Positions 1-11,340 of a DNA stretch of 64,000 nt are shown piece after piece. Under the pieces are notes generated by a model, which did no database searches, had not been told where the DNA came from, and saw nothing but the letters and a program-made list of their open reading frames with translations. Position 1 is the first letter of the stretch. Every line of letters begins with the position of its first letter. The stretch comes from Prosopocoilus inquinatus. Lineage: Eukaryota > Arthropoda > Insecta > Coleoptera > Lucanidae. The position numbers and the translations under genes were made by a program. The stretch spans positions 42,749,001-42,813,000 of the forward strand of contig CM069876.1 in assembly GCA_036172665.1 (NCBI GenBank), given 5' to 3'.

Positions 1-561
1 AACAGGGCTTCATTAACAGTAGACATTAAGATAAGCATGCACACATAACTTTGGGGGCAGGCAAATATTGAAACAAATTTCCAATCGTAATAAACGAGAC
101 AGTCGTTGAAGAAGACGACGTCGACCGACGCGACGTCAAAAAGCATAACAATGGAAACCATAATTTCGGTCAATATAAAACAATCAAGAGATGATTAGGT
201 AAATAGCATGGGTGGACTTTGAACCTGCATGCTCAATCAATTTAATTGCTCGTTTTGATTTAACGATTTTAAAAAGTTCCGAGGAATTTGGTCGGTCAGA
301 TGTGTACCGGGCCTTAATTTAATTTAACTTAATGCTCCAAAATAGGTAATTACTTACATGATGATGGACGTTTTGTAAACCACACAGTGTCCGTACGTTA
401 AAAAAAAGTACTCGTGACTGATCTCTCGTCTCGTCTCTCTAACACAAGGCTCATTAAACATTCTTGTTTGCTTGTAATATTTAACAATATGCTAAGGCCA
501 ACAATTATTCAGTGTCGAAAATTCCTTTGCTTTCAGTGAGGAAGGGGCAGGGCAAATATCG
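1..561. other. AT-rich DNA, no gene seen
   Basis: I see no exon, RNA gene or clear repeat here. The stretch lies to the left of the last visible exon of the minus-strand PH-domain gene, so it may be intron of that gene. Confidence 0.4.
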
Positions 562-950
562 TTTCCAAAGCAAAAACACAAAGTTATCTCAAGAATTTTG
601 CAGTCAATTTAACTGCGCGTTTACTGTTGTTAAATAAACGATGATTGTTCTGGGAAATTAAAACAATGGTAATGGAAAGAATGCAATTATTTTTTTTTTT
701 ATTTCTTGAATAATTAACTGTTTGAAATGAAATTTATTTTGGAACATTTTTCCAACGCAAAAAGCTAGATTTTGAAGTTATCTCAAGAATTTACACAGTC
801 AATTTAACTGTGCGTTTACTGTTGTTAAATAAACGAAGATTGTTCTGGGAAATTAAAAAAATGGTAATCGATCAAAGAATGCAATTATTTTTTTTTATTT
901 CTTAAATAATTAACTGTTTGAAGTGAAATTTATTTTGGAACATTTATCAT
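562..950. repeat. Tandem duplication, ~190-bp unit, two copies
   Basis: The phrase AAGTTATCTCAAGAATT occurs at 581 and again at 775. The following ~170 bases match closely, including GTTTACTGTTGTTAAATAAA, TTCTGGGAAATTAAA and the end TTTATTTTGGAACATTT. The copies differ by scattered substitutions and short indels, so the duplication is not very recent. No coding potential. Confidence 0.85.
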
Positions 951-1352
951 TTCTATCGTCGTCAACGTCACCAAATGCAAGTTTGTTGAAACTTCTAGCA
1001 CCAGATAAGATAATCTGTGCCAATACAGATAAAATTGCCTGTTGAAACATAAGTGAATTAGCACGAAAGTCTCTTATTGTGTTTGATTAATAAATCGATG
1101 TCGGTGCCCTTTTTGCACTTCGTGAATCATACTCATAACATGACTCATCGATTAACAAGCAAATATTACTGTGCATGACATTTTTTTCAACGTGTAATGA
1201 GGCCTGTTCTGTATCAAATCAAAAACGTTAAAGGGCTGTTAAATTCATTTTGTTGTTGTGGTAACAACCAAACAGCTCTAAATTTTAACTGTCTGTTAAT
1301 AAGCAAAAGAATCTCTCCCAAAATTTATAAGCAATAGTGTAAGTCTGTTTCA
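951..1352. other. Non-coding stretch, nothing recognised
   Basis: AT-rich sequence with many stops in all frames. No repeat or element ends were recognised. Confidence 0.35.
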
Positions 1353-1450
1353 TTTTTTTTTTTAATAATAATAATAATGGTTTATTAGCCATTGTTACAA
1401 GTATAATTACAAGTATAATTAATTAATTACAAAGTAATATAACATATGAA
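1353..1450 (-). mobile_element. 3' end of a retroposon (minus strand)
   Basis: Read on the minus strand, this ends in TAATAAACC, then (ATT)5, then a run of about 11 A. An AATAAA signal followed by a triplet tail and poly(A) is the usual 3' end of a non-LTR retrotransposon or SINE. The 5' limit is not visible, so only the 3' end is annotated. A processed-transcript tail is the alternative. Confidence 0.4.
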
Positions 1451-2339
1451 CATAAGAGTGAAAGTAAATTTCAAATTGATAACTCAAAATGGCTAAAAGG
1501 TTTTGGATCAGTAGTTTAGATCATACTGCTCTTCCTCCAAAACCTTTAAAATTAAATTTTATTTAATTTTTTCTTACAGAAAAAATTAAATTATTCTACG
1601 AGAATTCATTTTTCGGCTAAGTCTTGAAATACGTACAGGAAAAAATGCGGCGCATAGAAAAAAACTAACTGCGCTGATAAGAAATACCATGCTAAAAAAT
1701 ATGTGCTATTCCCCAATAGATGGAGCTATGCGACCCTGAAATTTAAACGAACGACTAAGCCCTAATTTCTAAAAGAAATTTTAATCGGTCCATTAAACTG
1801 ATTGATCGTTAAACTAAGAGTTCATTAAAGCGAATCGAGTTTCCGGAATCATGGGATTAGCATGACCTGGTTTGATCCTGAACTAATTCTGATGACGAGC
1901 AGATGGCGCCACTATCTTTCCAGTAATTTTAATATTTTTCGAGTTAGAGCATTAAAAATGGGAAGGAAAACGCGTAAAGAATGAACATTTCGCGCAAAGT
2001 GAAAAAGGTAAATATTATTTGAATCCTTATTTGAGTCGATTTTGAGAAAATGTAGGGTTACATAAATCGCGCATGCGCCAATTAAGTCAACGGATCTGTC
2101 GCTGCGTTAAATTAACCAAGCATTACAATCTTTCCAGAAACTCACTTCCTATTTTAATGAGTAGTTAGCCTAATTGGCCTGTTAAATTCTTTCCAGAAAC
2201 CGGGCCTAAAGCTTCCAGACGGCTGAGATTAGTGCGCAGACGCTAAATACTGGCACGGCGGTTATTTTAAATTCTAAGGATTTCTTTTTAACAAAACAAC
2301 ATCGAGAATACTCGTGATGACGTGTGCGATATTCAAAGT
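1451..2339. other. Non-coding DNA with one AGATGGCGCC site
   Basis: No gene found. A single CAGATGGCGCCAC occurs near 1902. It shares the GATGGCG core with the large array at 56.4-59.8 kb and resembles a CTCF-type site. The stretch near 2215-2265 is less AT-rich and looks low-copy. Confidence 0.35.
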
Positions 2340-3655
2340 GCCAATCGAGAAAAACGCAAGAAAAGAATTATCTGCACGAATTATTGTCGAAAGTGAAAGA
2401 AATTAAATAATTCGATCATAAGAAACAAAAGAAAGCTCGAAGAATGAACAATGAAATAAGGAGAAGATGATGATGAACAAAAAAGAAGTGTTGGATTGTT
2501 TAAATATCAAAACTGACAAGAAAATAAAGAAAAAAACAAGAAAAAAACAAAAAAAAAACAAAAAACAACTGAAAAAGAAAAACCTCGCAATGTCTAGAAA
2601 GAAAATGGCCCAGGAAAAAACAAAAGAAATTCGGTGAAGCGTTTTTGCAAGATAAGTTAATAATACAAGAAAAAAATAAATAAATAAAAAATAATGGAAA
2701 AGAAAGAAACAAGCATTTGAAAGTGAATGAAATTAATTCAATTTTAAGACACAAAAGAATAAAAGAATGAACAACGAAATATCCAAACCTGACAAAAAGA
2801 AAAAAACAAGAAAGAATTGACAAAGAAAAACGTCGGAATATCTAAAAAAAAAAAAAATGGCGAACGAAAAAAGCAAAAGAAGATCGGCGAGGCGTTTTTG
2901 CAACCCGAAAAGTTAATAAAACAAATAAAAAATAAGGAGTAATAATTAAAGAGAGAGAAACAAGCTATTGAAAATGAATGAAATCAATTAAATTATAAGA
3001 AACAAAAGAAAGCTCGAATAATGAACGACGAAATAAGATGATGAACAAAAAAGCAGAGTGTTGGATTGTTCAAATATCCAAAACTGACAAGAATATAAAG
3101 AAAAAAAAACAAAAAGAATTGAAAAAGAAAAACGTCGGAACATCTAGTAAGAAAATGATGCACGAAAAAAAAACAAAAGAAGATCGGCGTTTCTGTGAAA
3201 TTGTCAGCAGAAAACTAAGGAAGAAACGAAGCGTTTTTGTAAAACGAAAAGTTAATACATAATACGACAAAAAGAAATACAAAATAATAACTAAAGAGAG
3301 AAAGTGAACGAAATTAATTCGATTTTATGAAACAAAAGAAAGCTAGGATAATGAACAACGAAATAAGATGGTGAACAAAAAGCAAATACCAAAAACCTGC
3401 AAAAAAAAGAAAAAACAAACAAAAAGAATTGAAAAGGAAAACGTCGGAATACCTAAAAAGAAAATGGCGAACGAAAAAAACAAACAAACAAACAAAACAA
3501 GATCGGCGCTTCTGTGAAATCGTCGACAACAAAATCAACAAAAACAAAAAAAAAAACAAAAGAAGAAACTGCCCGAAGCATTTTTACTTGCAACACGAAA
3601 AGTTAATACGACAAAAAGAAATTAAAAAAATTATCAACAATTAAGGAGGAAGAGA
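2340..3655. repeat. A-rich degenerate tandem repeat, ~250-330-bp unit
   Basis: About four degenerate units start near 2400, 2724, 2977 and 3306. Each carries the order GAAATTAATTC, ACAAAAGAAAGCTC, AATGAACAACGAAATAAG, AAAACGTCGGAA, AAAATGGCGAACG and AGATCGGCG. Open frames on both strands here are products of the base bias (long runs of Lys or Phe) and are not genes. The AACAAAAGAAGATCG phrase recalls the GATCG minisatellite at 62.6-64.0 kb. Confidence 0.75.
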
Positions 3656-4586
3656 ACAAAAACTTGATTTGAGAATATTCGCGCCGAAAATCGTTCAGCA
3701 TGCATTTGGTATCTTCTGCTTACAAGAAATAACGAAATAAAGAGAAACAAATGAAACTTTCTTTTACTTAATTTTCAAAGACGATTTTCCTTGCTTGTAA
3801 AAAGAAACCAAAATGCAAAGAAACAAATGAACACCCAATTTGATTTTTAAAAGTTTCCGGCGCGGCGGAAATATTTTTTAACAGAAAAATTATACAAACA
3901 AATAATGAAATGATAAGAAACAAGTGAAAGTTTTTATTTTCATAAGCTCCGCGCCGGAAATCGAAGATTTTTCATTTGTTCCCAGCTTTTCTTTTGTTTA
4001 CTATTTTAGTTGTTCCTCCAGCGAACGAGAGTCGACTGTCGTATTTTGTTTCTCGTTCATCCCGTTCTGCATTCTGTCGTCATTTGTTTCAGTTCTTTTT
4101 TTCTTCTTCTTGTCTAGAGGGAGCTCCGCCGCTGCCTGTTGTGCAGATTGTGCAAGGCACGAGGGCGCCAAATTAAAATGATTAAAAAGAAATTCTATTC
4201 GTTCTGCTGCTATTCTATGTTTTATTCGTTACAGGCCATTCAATTATTTTTTTATTTTTATTTTTCGGATCCTCTCCTATGATTCTATAATTTCCCGTTT
4301 ATAAAAAAAAACAGCAATAATAACAACAAACAATAAATAATTTCTCGTTTATAAAATACACAATAACAACAACAAACAATAAAATTTGATGGAACCCCGA
4401 ACCGCCGCGCGTCGCCACTAACGCCTACGCATTAGTGCCACAAATAAAACTTAAAAAACACTAAAAATTAGGGCGCCAAATTCAAATTAACCTCAAACAT
4501 TAAAAAATCTTCCTTGTACCCAATTTTTTTTATATACAAAATACTCTAAATTCTCAAACTAAACTCGAAATAAATAAAAAAATTAC
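3656..4586. other. Probable intron downstream of exon 2 of the PH-domain gene
   Basis: The minus-strand exon at 4587-5479 ends at a good donor site (CAG|GTAATT), so the sequence to its left begins an intron. I found no continuation of the PH domain here or further left. GGCGCCAAATT occurs twice, near 4166 and 4470. Confidence 0.5.
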
Positions 4587-5479
4587 CTGTATTTATACTT
4601 CTGATCCTGCAATATCTGAATACTCAAGATAGAATCGAGTGGGAAATTCTCCTTGACCGTGTTGCATGCATTGTCTTGGTAACAGAAGAAAGCGTGGCCC
4701 TCCAAACTGCACCACCTCGCATTAAACTCACCGAACAAATCCTCAACCGGTCCGTTTGTCACTTTATATAACATACCCTTGTGCTGATTGATCCCCTTGG
4801 ACATGAGCGCGGGCCTCTGCAGGAATATGTCTTTGCTCCGAGTATTGCGCACAAACTGTGGGGCCTTCTTAAACACTTCGTTCACTTGCCTGAAGATATT
4901 CAGGCTTTTCGTCGCACTGCTAGTGCTAGGTTTCACATTGCCGCTGACAATTTGATTGTTGTTGTTGTTAATGTTCGTGTACCAACTGGTTCTGGATTCT
5001 CTGGCTTCGGTGGTGGTGATCGAAGGCGAAGGTGGAGGTAGTGATGCAGGCGGTGATGAATCTTCCGGGAGAGAATCGAAGCGAGCTGGGGGTGCCGGGG
5101 GGTTAACATACTCATCGGTGTCAGATTCATTAGAGATACTCCAATTATCAGGCACTGAGAATTGAGAAATATTAGAATACAAGTCGCCTTGAAGAAACTG
5201 CTCCAGTTCGGCCAGTTTCTGCATGCCGGAGTGTGTATTTAAGTTGTCGGGTTTCGGCATTAAAGTTTCAGGGCGAACCAACGGGTCAAACTGTAATATT
5301 AGGCTTTCAGTCGGCTTTTTCGCTTCCCTGACTTCTTTGTGGCGCGTTTCAACTTCATGGTTTTCATACAAGGAGTTCTCTTTGATGTAAGTCTTGTTGC
5401 TGTTCATGGTTTCAGATGACGTTGGGTTTAGTGAGGGGGTGCTGTCGACATTGTTGTAAATTTGCTCGGTTTTGGGGAC
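4587..5479 (-). CDS. ARAP/RhoGAP15B-like PH-domain protein, second coding exon
   Basis: This exon is open throughout. It is preceded on the minus strand by the acceptor TTTCTTCAG and followed by the donor CAG|GTAATT. It enters in phase 0 and leaves after two bases of a codon. It holds acidic, proline-rich linker (SLPPPSPS, NPPAPP), the tyrosine motifs QIYNN, LYEN and DEYVN, and the hydrophobic motif LILQFDPL. From about residue 493 of the joined protein the first half of a PH domain begins (KGMLYK, then RWCSLEGHAFFCY, then LDSILSIQIL). The exon stops inside that PH domain, so the gene must continue beyond the left edge. PH domains bind phosphoinositides or protein partners at membranes. The ARAP/RhoGAP15B assignment (Arf/Rho GTPase-activating adaptors) rests on the disordered, SH3- and tyrosine-motif-rich N-terminus before a PH domain. 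It is inference; the GAP domains are outside the window. Confidence 0.7.
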
Positions 5480-5529
5480 CTGAAGAAATACAAATACAAT
5501 TATTTAAATTAATTACACTACGAGTGTCT

Positions 5530-5626
5530 TGCACAAAGCAAATTATTCGTTAATTGTGGCCCGTAATTTGTAATTTCTAAACAAACGGATCTATAAATTA
5601 CAATTTACAATTACTTGCTTTGTGCA
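5530..5626. mobile_element. Small hairpin MITE in intron
   Basis: Ends in the inverted repeat TGCACAAAGCAA, with looser pairing inward over AATTGTAATTT-type sequence. Length is 97 bp. No clear target duplication was seen, so the superfamily is unassigned. Confidence 0.5.
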
Positions 5627-5659
5627 GACAGAGAGCTTTTAAAAAAGAAATTAGGAGTA

Positions 5660-5870
5660 CTTCCGGTGAAAAAACAGCGTTGCCAACTTTGCGCAACCAA
5701 TGTCGCCAATCTTCTGTAGAAAGTCATCCATTTCCGTCCCAATTACAATAACATTTTTTTTACCGAAAGAACAAAATAAAATATGTAAGTAATTATAATT
5801 GTTCGGGTAATGTCAAAAATTAATTCAAACGTCGACTTCTGAATCGATAATAATTATAATAGCAATTGTA
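5660..5870. repeat. Dispersed repeat, inverted copy at 21.23-21.45 kb
   Basis: Carries TTGCCAACTTTGCGCAACCA, then GTCGCCAA, a GTAGAAAGTC stretch, AATTATAATTG, and CGTCGACTTCTGAATCGATA. The same landmarks occur in the same order on the opposite strand at 21225-21450. Confidence 0.7.
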
Positions 5871-6159
5871 TCAGCTTATAAAGCTGCTTTTCCTGCTTGG
5901 AAGATTGGGTATTTAAGGATTGCAGCTGTTGGTTTTCATCGATCACATGTTCAACGATAACCAATAACTTTCGTCAAGTGAACGACAAAAGCCATCAATG
6001 ACAGCAGTAATCCCCAAATATCCAATTCTCCGAATCTCCAAAGCAGGAAACGCGATTTCCAGATTGGGCGAAATTCCGCAATTTGGGCTGCATTTTAGGC
6101 AAACCTGGTGTTTAAAAATTTTATTTGGCGCCTGATTTGGGCTACTTTTGCTGTTTTCG
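5871..6159. other. Intronic sequence, nothing recognised
   Basis: No element ends or coding signal seen. Confidence 0.3.
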
Positions 6160-7050
6160 TCATATAACTACAAAGAAAAAATATACAATGCGATCAACAA
6201 AGACTGTGACTACTTTAATTTAATTTGTAGGCATTTTATGACGAGAATTCTTAGAGCATCATTTCATTTGGTTTTTTGTTCATTTCATATTTTTCTTTCT
6301 TTTTTGTTCGAATTTTTGCATTTTATTAACGGCTTATTTATTTTGTCCTCTTGTTTCCTGACTTGCAAATTTTTTCGGCCAGAGTTGCTATTTTTTCAGG
6401 TATTTATTTTTTGTCTGTCCATTCTTTCGTGTTTTCTTCCACGTTTTTCGCAATTTTCTTCTTTTTATCGAATTGGTTTTTGCTACTTTCGTCGATTCTC
6501 ATTTTTTTTGTTCATTTTAGGATCCTGGTATTGGATTTTCTAAACACATTTTACGCTGTTCGTTGATTAACGCTTTTTTACAGTTATCTTTTGTTTTCTA
6601 TTAGTTTTTTTTTTTTAATTTCTTGTCTGAAAATTCATTTGGTTTTTGTTTATTTTAGTCGTCAATCTTCTTTTGTTTTTTTTTTCTGGCCTGTATGCCG
6701 TTGTAATTGATGTTTCGCATTTCATTGAGGCTTCTTTGTAGTTAATCGTTTATCATTTGTTTTGTGTCTCAGTTGTGATCTTTTGTTTTGCACACTGTAT
6801 TTCGTTTCTCTTTTGTTTTTTTTTTTAATCGCCTCATTGACTTTTTTACAGTTTGCTTTAATTTTCTACGAATTTTTTGATTTGCCCAGAAAACTGTTGT
6901 TTTTCGTTCAGCTTGGTGTTGTCGATCTTCCTTTGTTTTTTTTTGTTCACTTCACTCCTTGTATTTTGTTGCTGTTGCTTTCATTTCTCTTTCGCTTCTG
7001 ATTTGCTTAACAAGTTTCTTTTGTTTTTTTAATTTGTTCTGATTTTTGAT
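6160..7050. repeat. T-rich degenerate repeat block
   Basis: Repeated CTTTTGTTTTT phrases with GTCGATCTTC and CATTTCATT variants. This is the reverse-strand look of the A-rich block at 2.3-3.7 kb and resembles blocks at 27.1-27.4 and 29.0-29.8 kb. The long hydrophobic open frames are base-composition artefacts. Confidence 0.6.
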
Positions 7051-7289
7051 GTACCAAACCGACGATTTTTGTTTTTCTTTTTTGTCTTTGACTTCAGAAG
7101 AAAATTGGCAGTTTTCGGCTACATTTTGTCAATACGTTGGCGACAATGTCTGCAAAAAATCTGGCAACACTGGCTGGAAAAGCAGTTTAACAGGTTATAT
7201 CGCGTCATCACGCGGTCAATTTCAGACCAGCTGACCTAACCTTGGTCATAATGACAAATGGTAGCTAGTTTGTCACTTAAAATACCATC

Positions 7290-7870
7290 CTGCACGAAAT
7301 AATAATAATTATGTACAAAAAATTAAAATTAAAAAAATGTTCAAAATGAAAAATCAACTAAAATGTAATCTCAAGGTCAACCTAACTTATCTCAATTTAA
7401 CCTAACTCTATTCAATCTAAGCAAAAAAAAAATAGAAAGATACAAAAATATTAAAAATAAAAAAAAGTGAAAAATTAAAAGTCCATTAAAACGAAGCTCG
7501 ACCAGTCTCAGGTCAAACCCAACCCAACAACTGAACTCGACTCATTCAAGCAAAATATTAAAAATTAAAAAGCAAAAAATAAAATAAGTCATTAAATCAA
7601 AAAAAAAAAATAATTCAACTTAACTCTTCGATCTAAACAAAAAATTAAAGATACAAAAAAAAATTAAAATTAAAAAAGTCTCAAAGCCAGGCCATCCCAA
7701 GTCAAGAATAGAAGTCAACTCTATTCAACTCGAGCAAAAAAAAAATTAAAAAATCATAAAAAATTAAAACAAATATTAGCTCCAAAAGAAATAAATTTCA
7801 GTGTCAATACAATTTAACTGAACTCAATCCAACTTAGTTCTATTCAGGTCTAGCAAAAAATAAAATAAGA
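7290..7870. repeat. AACCTAACC-type A-rich array
   Basis: Loose repeats of TCAAGGTCAACCTAACTTA, AACTCTATTCAA and long A-rich spacers with ATTAAAA. The same family appears at 29.8-31.1 and 54.4-55.2 kb, and in reverse orientation at 19.4-19.6 and 20.8-21.2 kb. Confidence 0.65.
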
Positions 7871-8059
7871 AAACAAAAAATCCGTCGAATGTCAAACTTA
7901 ATTCTTTTGTATTTCAGAATTGCCATTGTAAACAAAGTAAGCCAAACAGTTACCAAAAGCGCCAGCCCACTCAGCGATAAATTTCCATTGTTGGCAACAT
8001 TGCGACACAATGCCATCTAGTATTCAAAAGTTAAAGCTTTTTGTACAACTTGTCCTTGA

Positions 8060-8790
8060 GTTTTAACTAAATAAAAGTTTAAACACTTTGAAATGAGTTC
8101 TTTTATGAAAGTGCTAAGTTACATGTCGCCATTTTTTGTTTAAGCGCCATCTTTTGACGGGTAGCTAAAGTTTTCTGTTTGCTGTTTAAATCATACCAAC
8201 TTTCATAGAAATAGTTTGTAACACTTTCTGCTCTTGAGTAACTAAAAAATACCACTCTTTAGTCATAATTGTACTTCGTATTTTTCATCCCAATGTCTCT
8301 ACATAATCAAACTTTTAAATATTTAACAGAATAGACATTTATTTCTAAAGTCTTCCTTTTGGTCAGCAATAAAAATTTCTTGTTACTACTTAAAGGCCGC
8401 TGAAAATAGTTCGCAAAGCTACCAATTCAAGCACATTGAGTTTCTGTGGGTTCTATAAACTTATTTTCTATATCTTAATAATGAATAACGTAATTGCAAT
8501 TGTTGATTAATTTTTTTTAATTCGTTTTTAATTACTGATTATTCTTTAATAATAATAATAATAATTTAATTTATGAGCACAGTTGTGTAAAATGATGGGC
8601 GCCATCTTTTGACAGGTGGCAAAACTAGCTTCTTCAGGAGTTTTCCACTTTCCAAAGGCAGAAAATAAGAAATTCATTTCTCATTATCAATATAAAGTAA
8701 CCGCCTTTGTTGTTCTTTCATGAATAATAATTTATGTAAGTCGGTTCGTATAAAATAATGGGCGCCATCTTTTGACAGGCAGCAAAACCA
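8060..8790. repeat. Tandem units with GCGCCATCTTTTGAC core
   Basis: The core GCGCCATCTTTTGAC occurs at about 8143, 8598 and 8760. The last two lie in ~163-bp tandem units, each led by AATAATAATTTATG and TAAAATRATGG. The final unit ends about 30 bp from the exon 1 donor. Core and spacing match the large array at 56.4-59.8 kb, so I take them as one family. Confidence 0.7.
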
Positions 8791-8818
8791 AGTGAATAAC
8801 ATTTTAAAACACATTTAC

Positions 8819-9595
8819 CTGGTCGTAAAACTTCCACGATTCAGATCTATTAAGCCGTACACTTCTATCTACGGTCCCTGAAGTCATATCAACACAACTT
8901 TCACTGTCACTATTGTAAGGGTATGAAGGGAAGACGCTCTCGTAATCATAGGGGTTTCGAGCTACATTACCGCTTCCTGAACTGTTAGTGCTACCTGAGG
9001 TGACGGATTGGGGCTCATCATACAAACTTTCCTCCCTCAAAGGTGGAGGAGGGTATGGAGGTGGAGGTGTGTTATACTCATCATCAGCGATATTCGGTTG
9101 TTCGTGATTAACATTAATGTAGAGTTTGTCAGGCTCTAGGTTGATGGGTGAGTTGAAACGAATTGAACTAAAGATATCTGCGGGTACCTCAGTTTCAGGT
9201 TTAGTTTCTGAATTGCCTTCTTCCGTCTGCTCGTTTGTGGAAGAGTGAAATCGTCTTGTTATTTTCCTAACGCTGGATCTCGTGCTCTCGAACACCGCCT
9301 TGCTACCCTCCTGCACTTTCCCCCCAATGTCTTCGGCGATTTGCTTCGAGGCATTGCTTAAAGTTCTCACACGACGAGTGAAGGTGTTACTGTTAACATC
9401 AGACTTGACCGATTCTGAAGTATGATTTATGCTTGCATCAGGCGAGTCAGTTCTGTTATTGTCTTCTGCCTCAGCTTCAGTAATTTCGTGTTTTCTCACA
9501 GGTCTTATCGGTATTAATTGCCTGGGCGCGGGAATGGGCCTTTTACCGCTGTTAATCGTGTTTAAATTCCTTGGGGCTGGAACTGGAGTACTCAT
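8819..9595 (-). CDS. ARAP/RhoGAP15B-like PH-domain protein, first coding exon
   Basis: Start chosen at the ATG at 9595 (MSTPVPAPRN); an upstream in-frame GTG is not a plausible start. The exon encodes 259 residues, ends at donor CCAG|GTAAAT in phase 0 and joins the exon at 4587-5479. It is disordered and adaptor-like. Two PxPAPR motifs (TPVPAPR, RPIPAPR) near the N-terminus look like SH3-binding sites. A basic/amphipathic segment follows at about residues 75-115 (RRVRTLSNASKQIAEDIGGK). Proline-rich PPPPYPPPP lies near residue 185 and tyrosine motifs such as SLYDEP and NPYDYE come after it. A possible 78-nt 5'-UTR intron lies at 9612-9689 (donor CAG|GTATTT, acceptor GTGTCCAG). The gene is divergent from SAMTOR. 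The family call is inference. Confidence 0.75.
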
Positions 9596-9611
9596 TTTTA
9601 GGTTATGTTCA

Positions 9612-9689
9612 CTGGACACAACAAAAGAATGTACACCAGCAGTTGTGAGTCACACTGTTCACATTTTCAATTATTTACCACCGAAATAC
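9612..9689 (-). other. Possible 5'-UTR intron of the PH-domain gene
   Basis: On the minus strand GTGCAG|GTATTT could be a donor and the pyrimidine-rich TTCTTTTGTTGTGTCCAG an acceptor 16 nt before the ATG. The length of 78 nt suits a small insect intron. Only RNA data can confirm it. Confidence 0.3.
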
Positions 9690-10829
9690 CTGCACACTAT
9701 CTAGGCTGGCGTTACACAAAACTCGTGAGTTATCGCAGCTGCTAATCACTTATCTTTCGTGTGATTTATCTCAATAAAAAGCGGCACATTCTCCGCGGTG
9801 TGTTTGTTGTTTATTCTTTCGCTGGAGTCGCAAGCGACCGCAGTCCGCAACAAACAATAGGAACAACGAGAATGCCCCCTTGTATTTTCGTACACGTCAA
9901 TGCTTGCATTCCTTCTCGCTCGAACAAAACCCGCTCCGATGTATAATAAAATTAAAAAAGCCGTTGGATGCAAGCGTGAGTAATGTTGTTATGGCGGGGA
10001 TAATTATTAATCATTCCGTATATACCGATAGCGCGGTGTCCTTCACTTTTCCCTGTGCAAAGTCCCTTTCTGGTTGTTGCCATTATTTACTTTCTCTGCT
10101 TCAACGGGGTCCCAATAATTTATAAATAAACAGAAATGCTTGACCAACACAAAGTATACACAAACAACAGAAGTGCAAGCTTAAATAAAGCATCTTTGCG
10201 TTTTTGCGCAATTATAATTAACAATAACACTAATAACAGGCGAGGTCATGTAATAATAACAACAAATATTTCAAATTTAAACGGGAACTTACTGTCAAAC
10301 TTCTTAGGCGCTGTTGCCGGTTGTACAGTCGGCGGCGTTGGTGGTTTTGAAGGAAAATTTTAAAAACATGTCGATGGTTGATTGAGAGACTAAAATGAAT
10401 AAATTATTAACTAATTTCTTAAATTTCATTTTAAAAAATGTGAAGGAATTAAGATAAATCTATTTTATCAGGCGATTAATTGTATTAACGCATTATGAAA
10501 GTATTACATAACTCCTGACATCTATTGAACTTCAAGGAAATTATTGTTAGATTCTTTTATTGTCCTAGGTAGGCAACACACAATACACAGTATATTCAAC
10601 CATTCTAATACAAAAAAATATACGGGGTGGAACGAAAGTATGGGATAATAACTGTAACTTTTTTATTCGAAAAGTTATCAAAAAAGGTTTAAGATAAAAG
10701 TTGTTGTCTTTTGTTTTGTTGCTAAGACAACCAACTTTGTTTTTTTTTAATTAGCACCTGCAGTAATTTTTACCGAATTTCAAATAAGCGTACTTTCCTC
10801 CATTCAGTAATATAACTTTGTTGAAGAAA
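9690..10829. other. Intergenic DNA, probable promoter side of the PH-domain gene
   Basis: 9690-10130 is less AT-rich than its surroundings and probably holds the minus-strand promoter. No clear TATA or initiator pair was found. Near 10622 ACGGGGTGGAACGAAAGTAT resembles the terminal phrases of insect DNA transposons, but no partner end was found. Confidence 0.35.
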
Positions 10830-11340
10830 GGAAAAATTAAAAAATAAAATCGGTGCGAAAAGAAAATATTTAGTAATTAATCCTCGACCTTAACCAAGAA
10901 TGTCGTGGAAATATCACGACTAAAAGTTTTCGTTTGTTGTGTACAACTTCAATTGTTAAATTTATAAAATTCCTGACCAAAGCAAGAAAAACAAATGACG
11001 ATGATACATTAGAAGAAAAGGAATTCTCAAATTGTAAAATTAAAAAAAAATAACGAACATTCAAAATTAATAATAATTCGAACTTCACAAAAACAAATAA
11101 ACAAACGAAAACAAATCACCATCATAATACTTACGAAATGAATATTTCTGAAGAAAGCAGGAAAAAACAAACGACGATCGTAAATTTTACCACGGAAAAC
11201 CACAAAGAAATAAGAAAGGAAACGAAGTACTTTCAGGAGATAAACAAAAGAAAGGAAAAACAAATAATTAGTTCAAAACGACGGCTTCTTTTAAACAACG
11301 ACGGCACCAACAAAAAATCAATCAAGTGATATTTGAAGAT
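10830..11340. repeat. A-rich low-complexity block
   Basis: Repeated AAAACAAACGACGATCG-like and AGGAAAAACAAA phrases related to the A-rich family at 2.3-3.7 kb. Open frames on both strands are compositional. Confidence 0.5.

Larger units (their letters stand above)
5480..8818 (-). other. Intron 1 of the PH-domain gene
   Basis: 3.34-kb intron between donor CCAG|GTAAAT (exon side at 8819) and acceptor TTTCTTCAG|G (exon side at 5479). Exon 1 is 777 nt (259 codons) and exon 2 begins with an open in-frame lead of 24 codons, so both sides are phase 0. The intron is mostly repeats, annotated separately. Confidence 0.75.

Noticed and set aside
2500..3644. Lys-rich and Phe-rich frames on both strands
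   Set aside because: Low-complexity A-rich repeat; composition explains them.
9596..9619. Extension of exon 1 of the PH-domain gene by eight codons
   Set aside because: It would need a GTG start; ATG at 9595 is the proper start.
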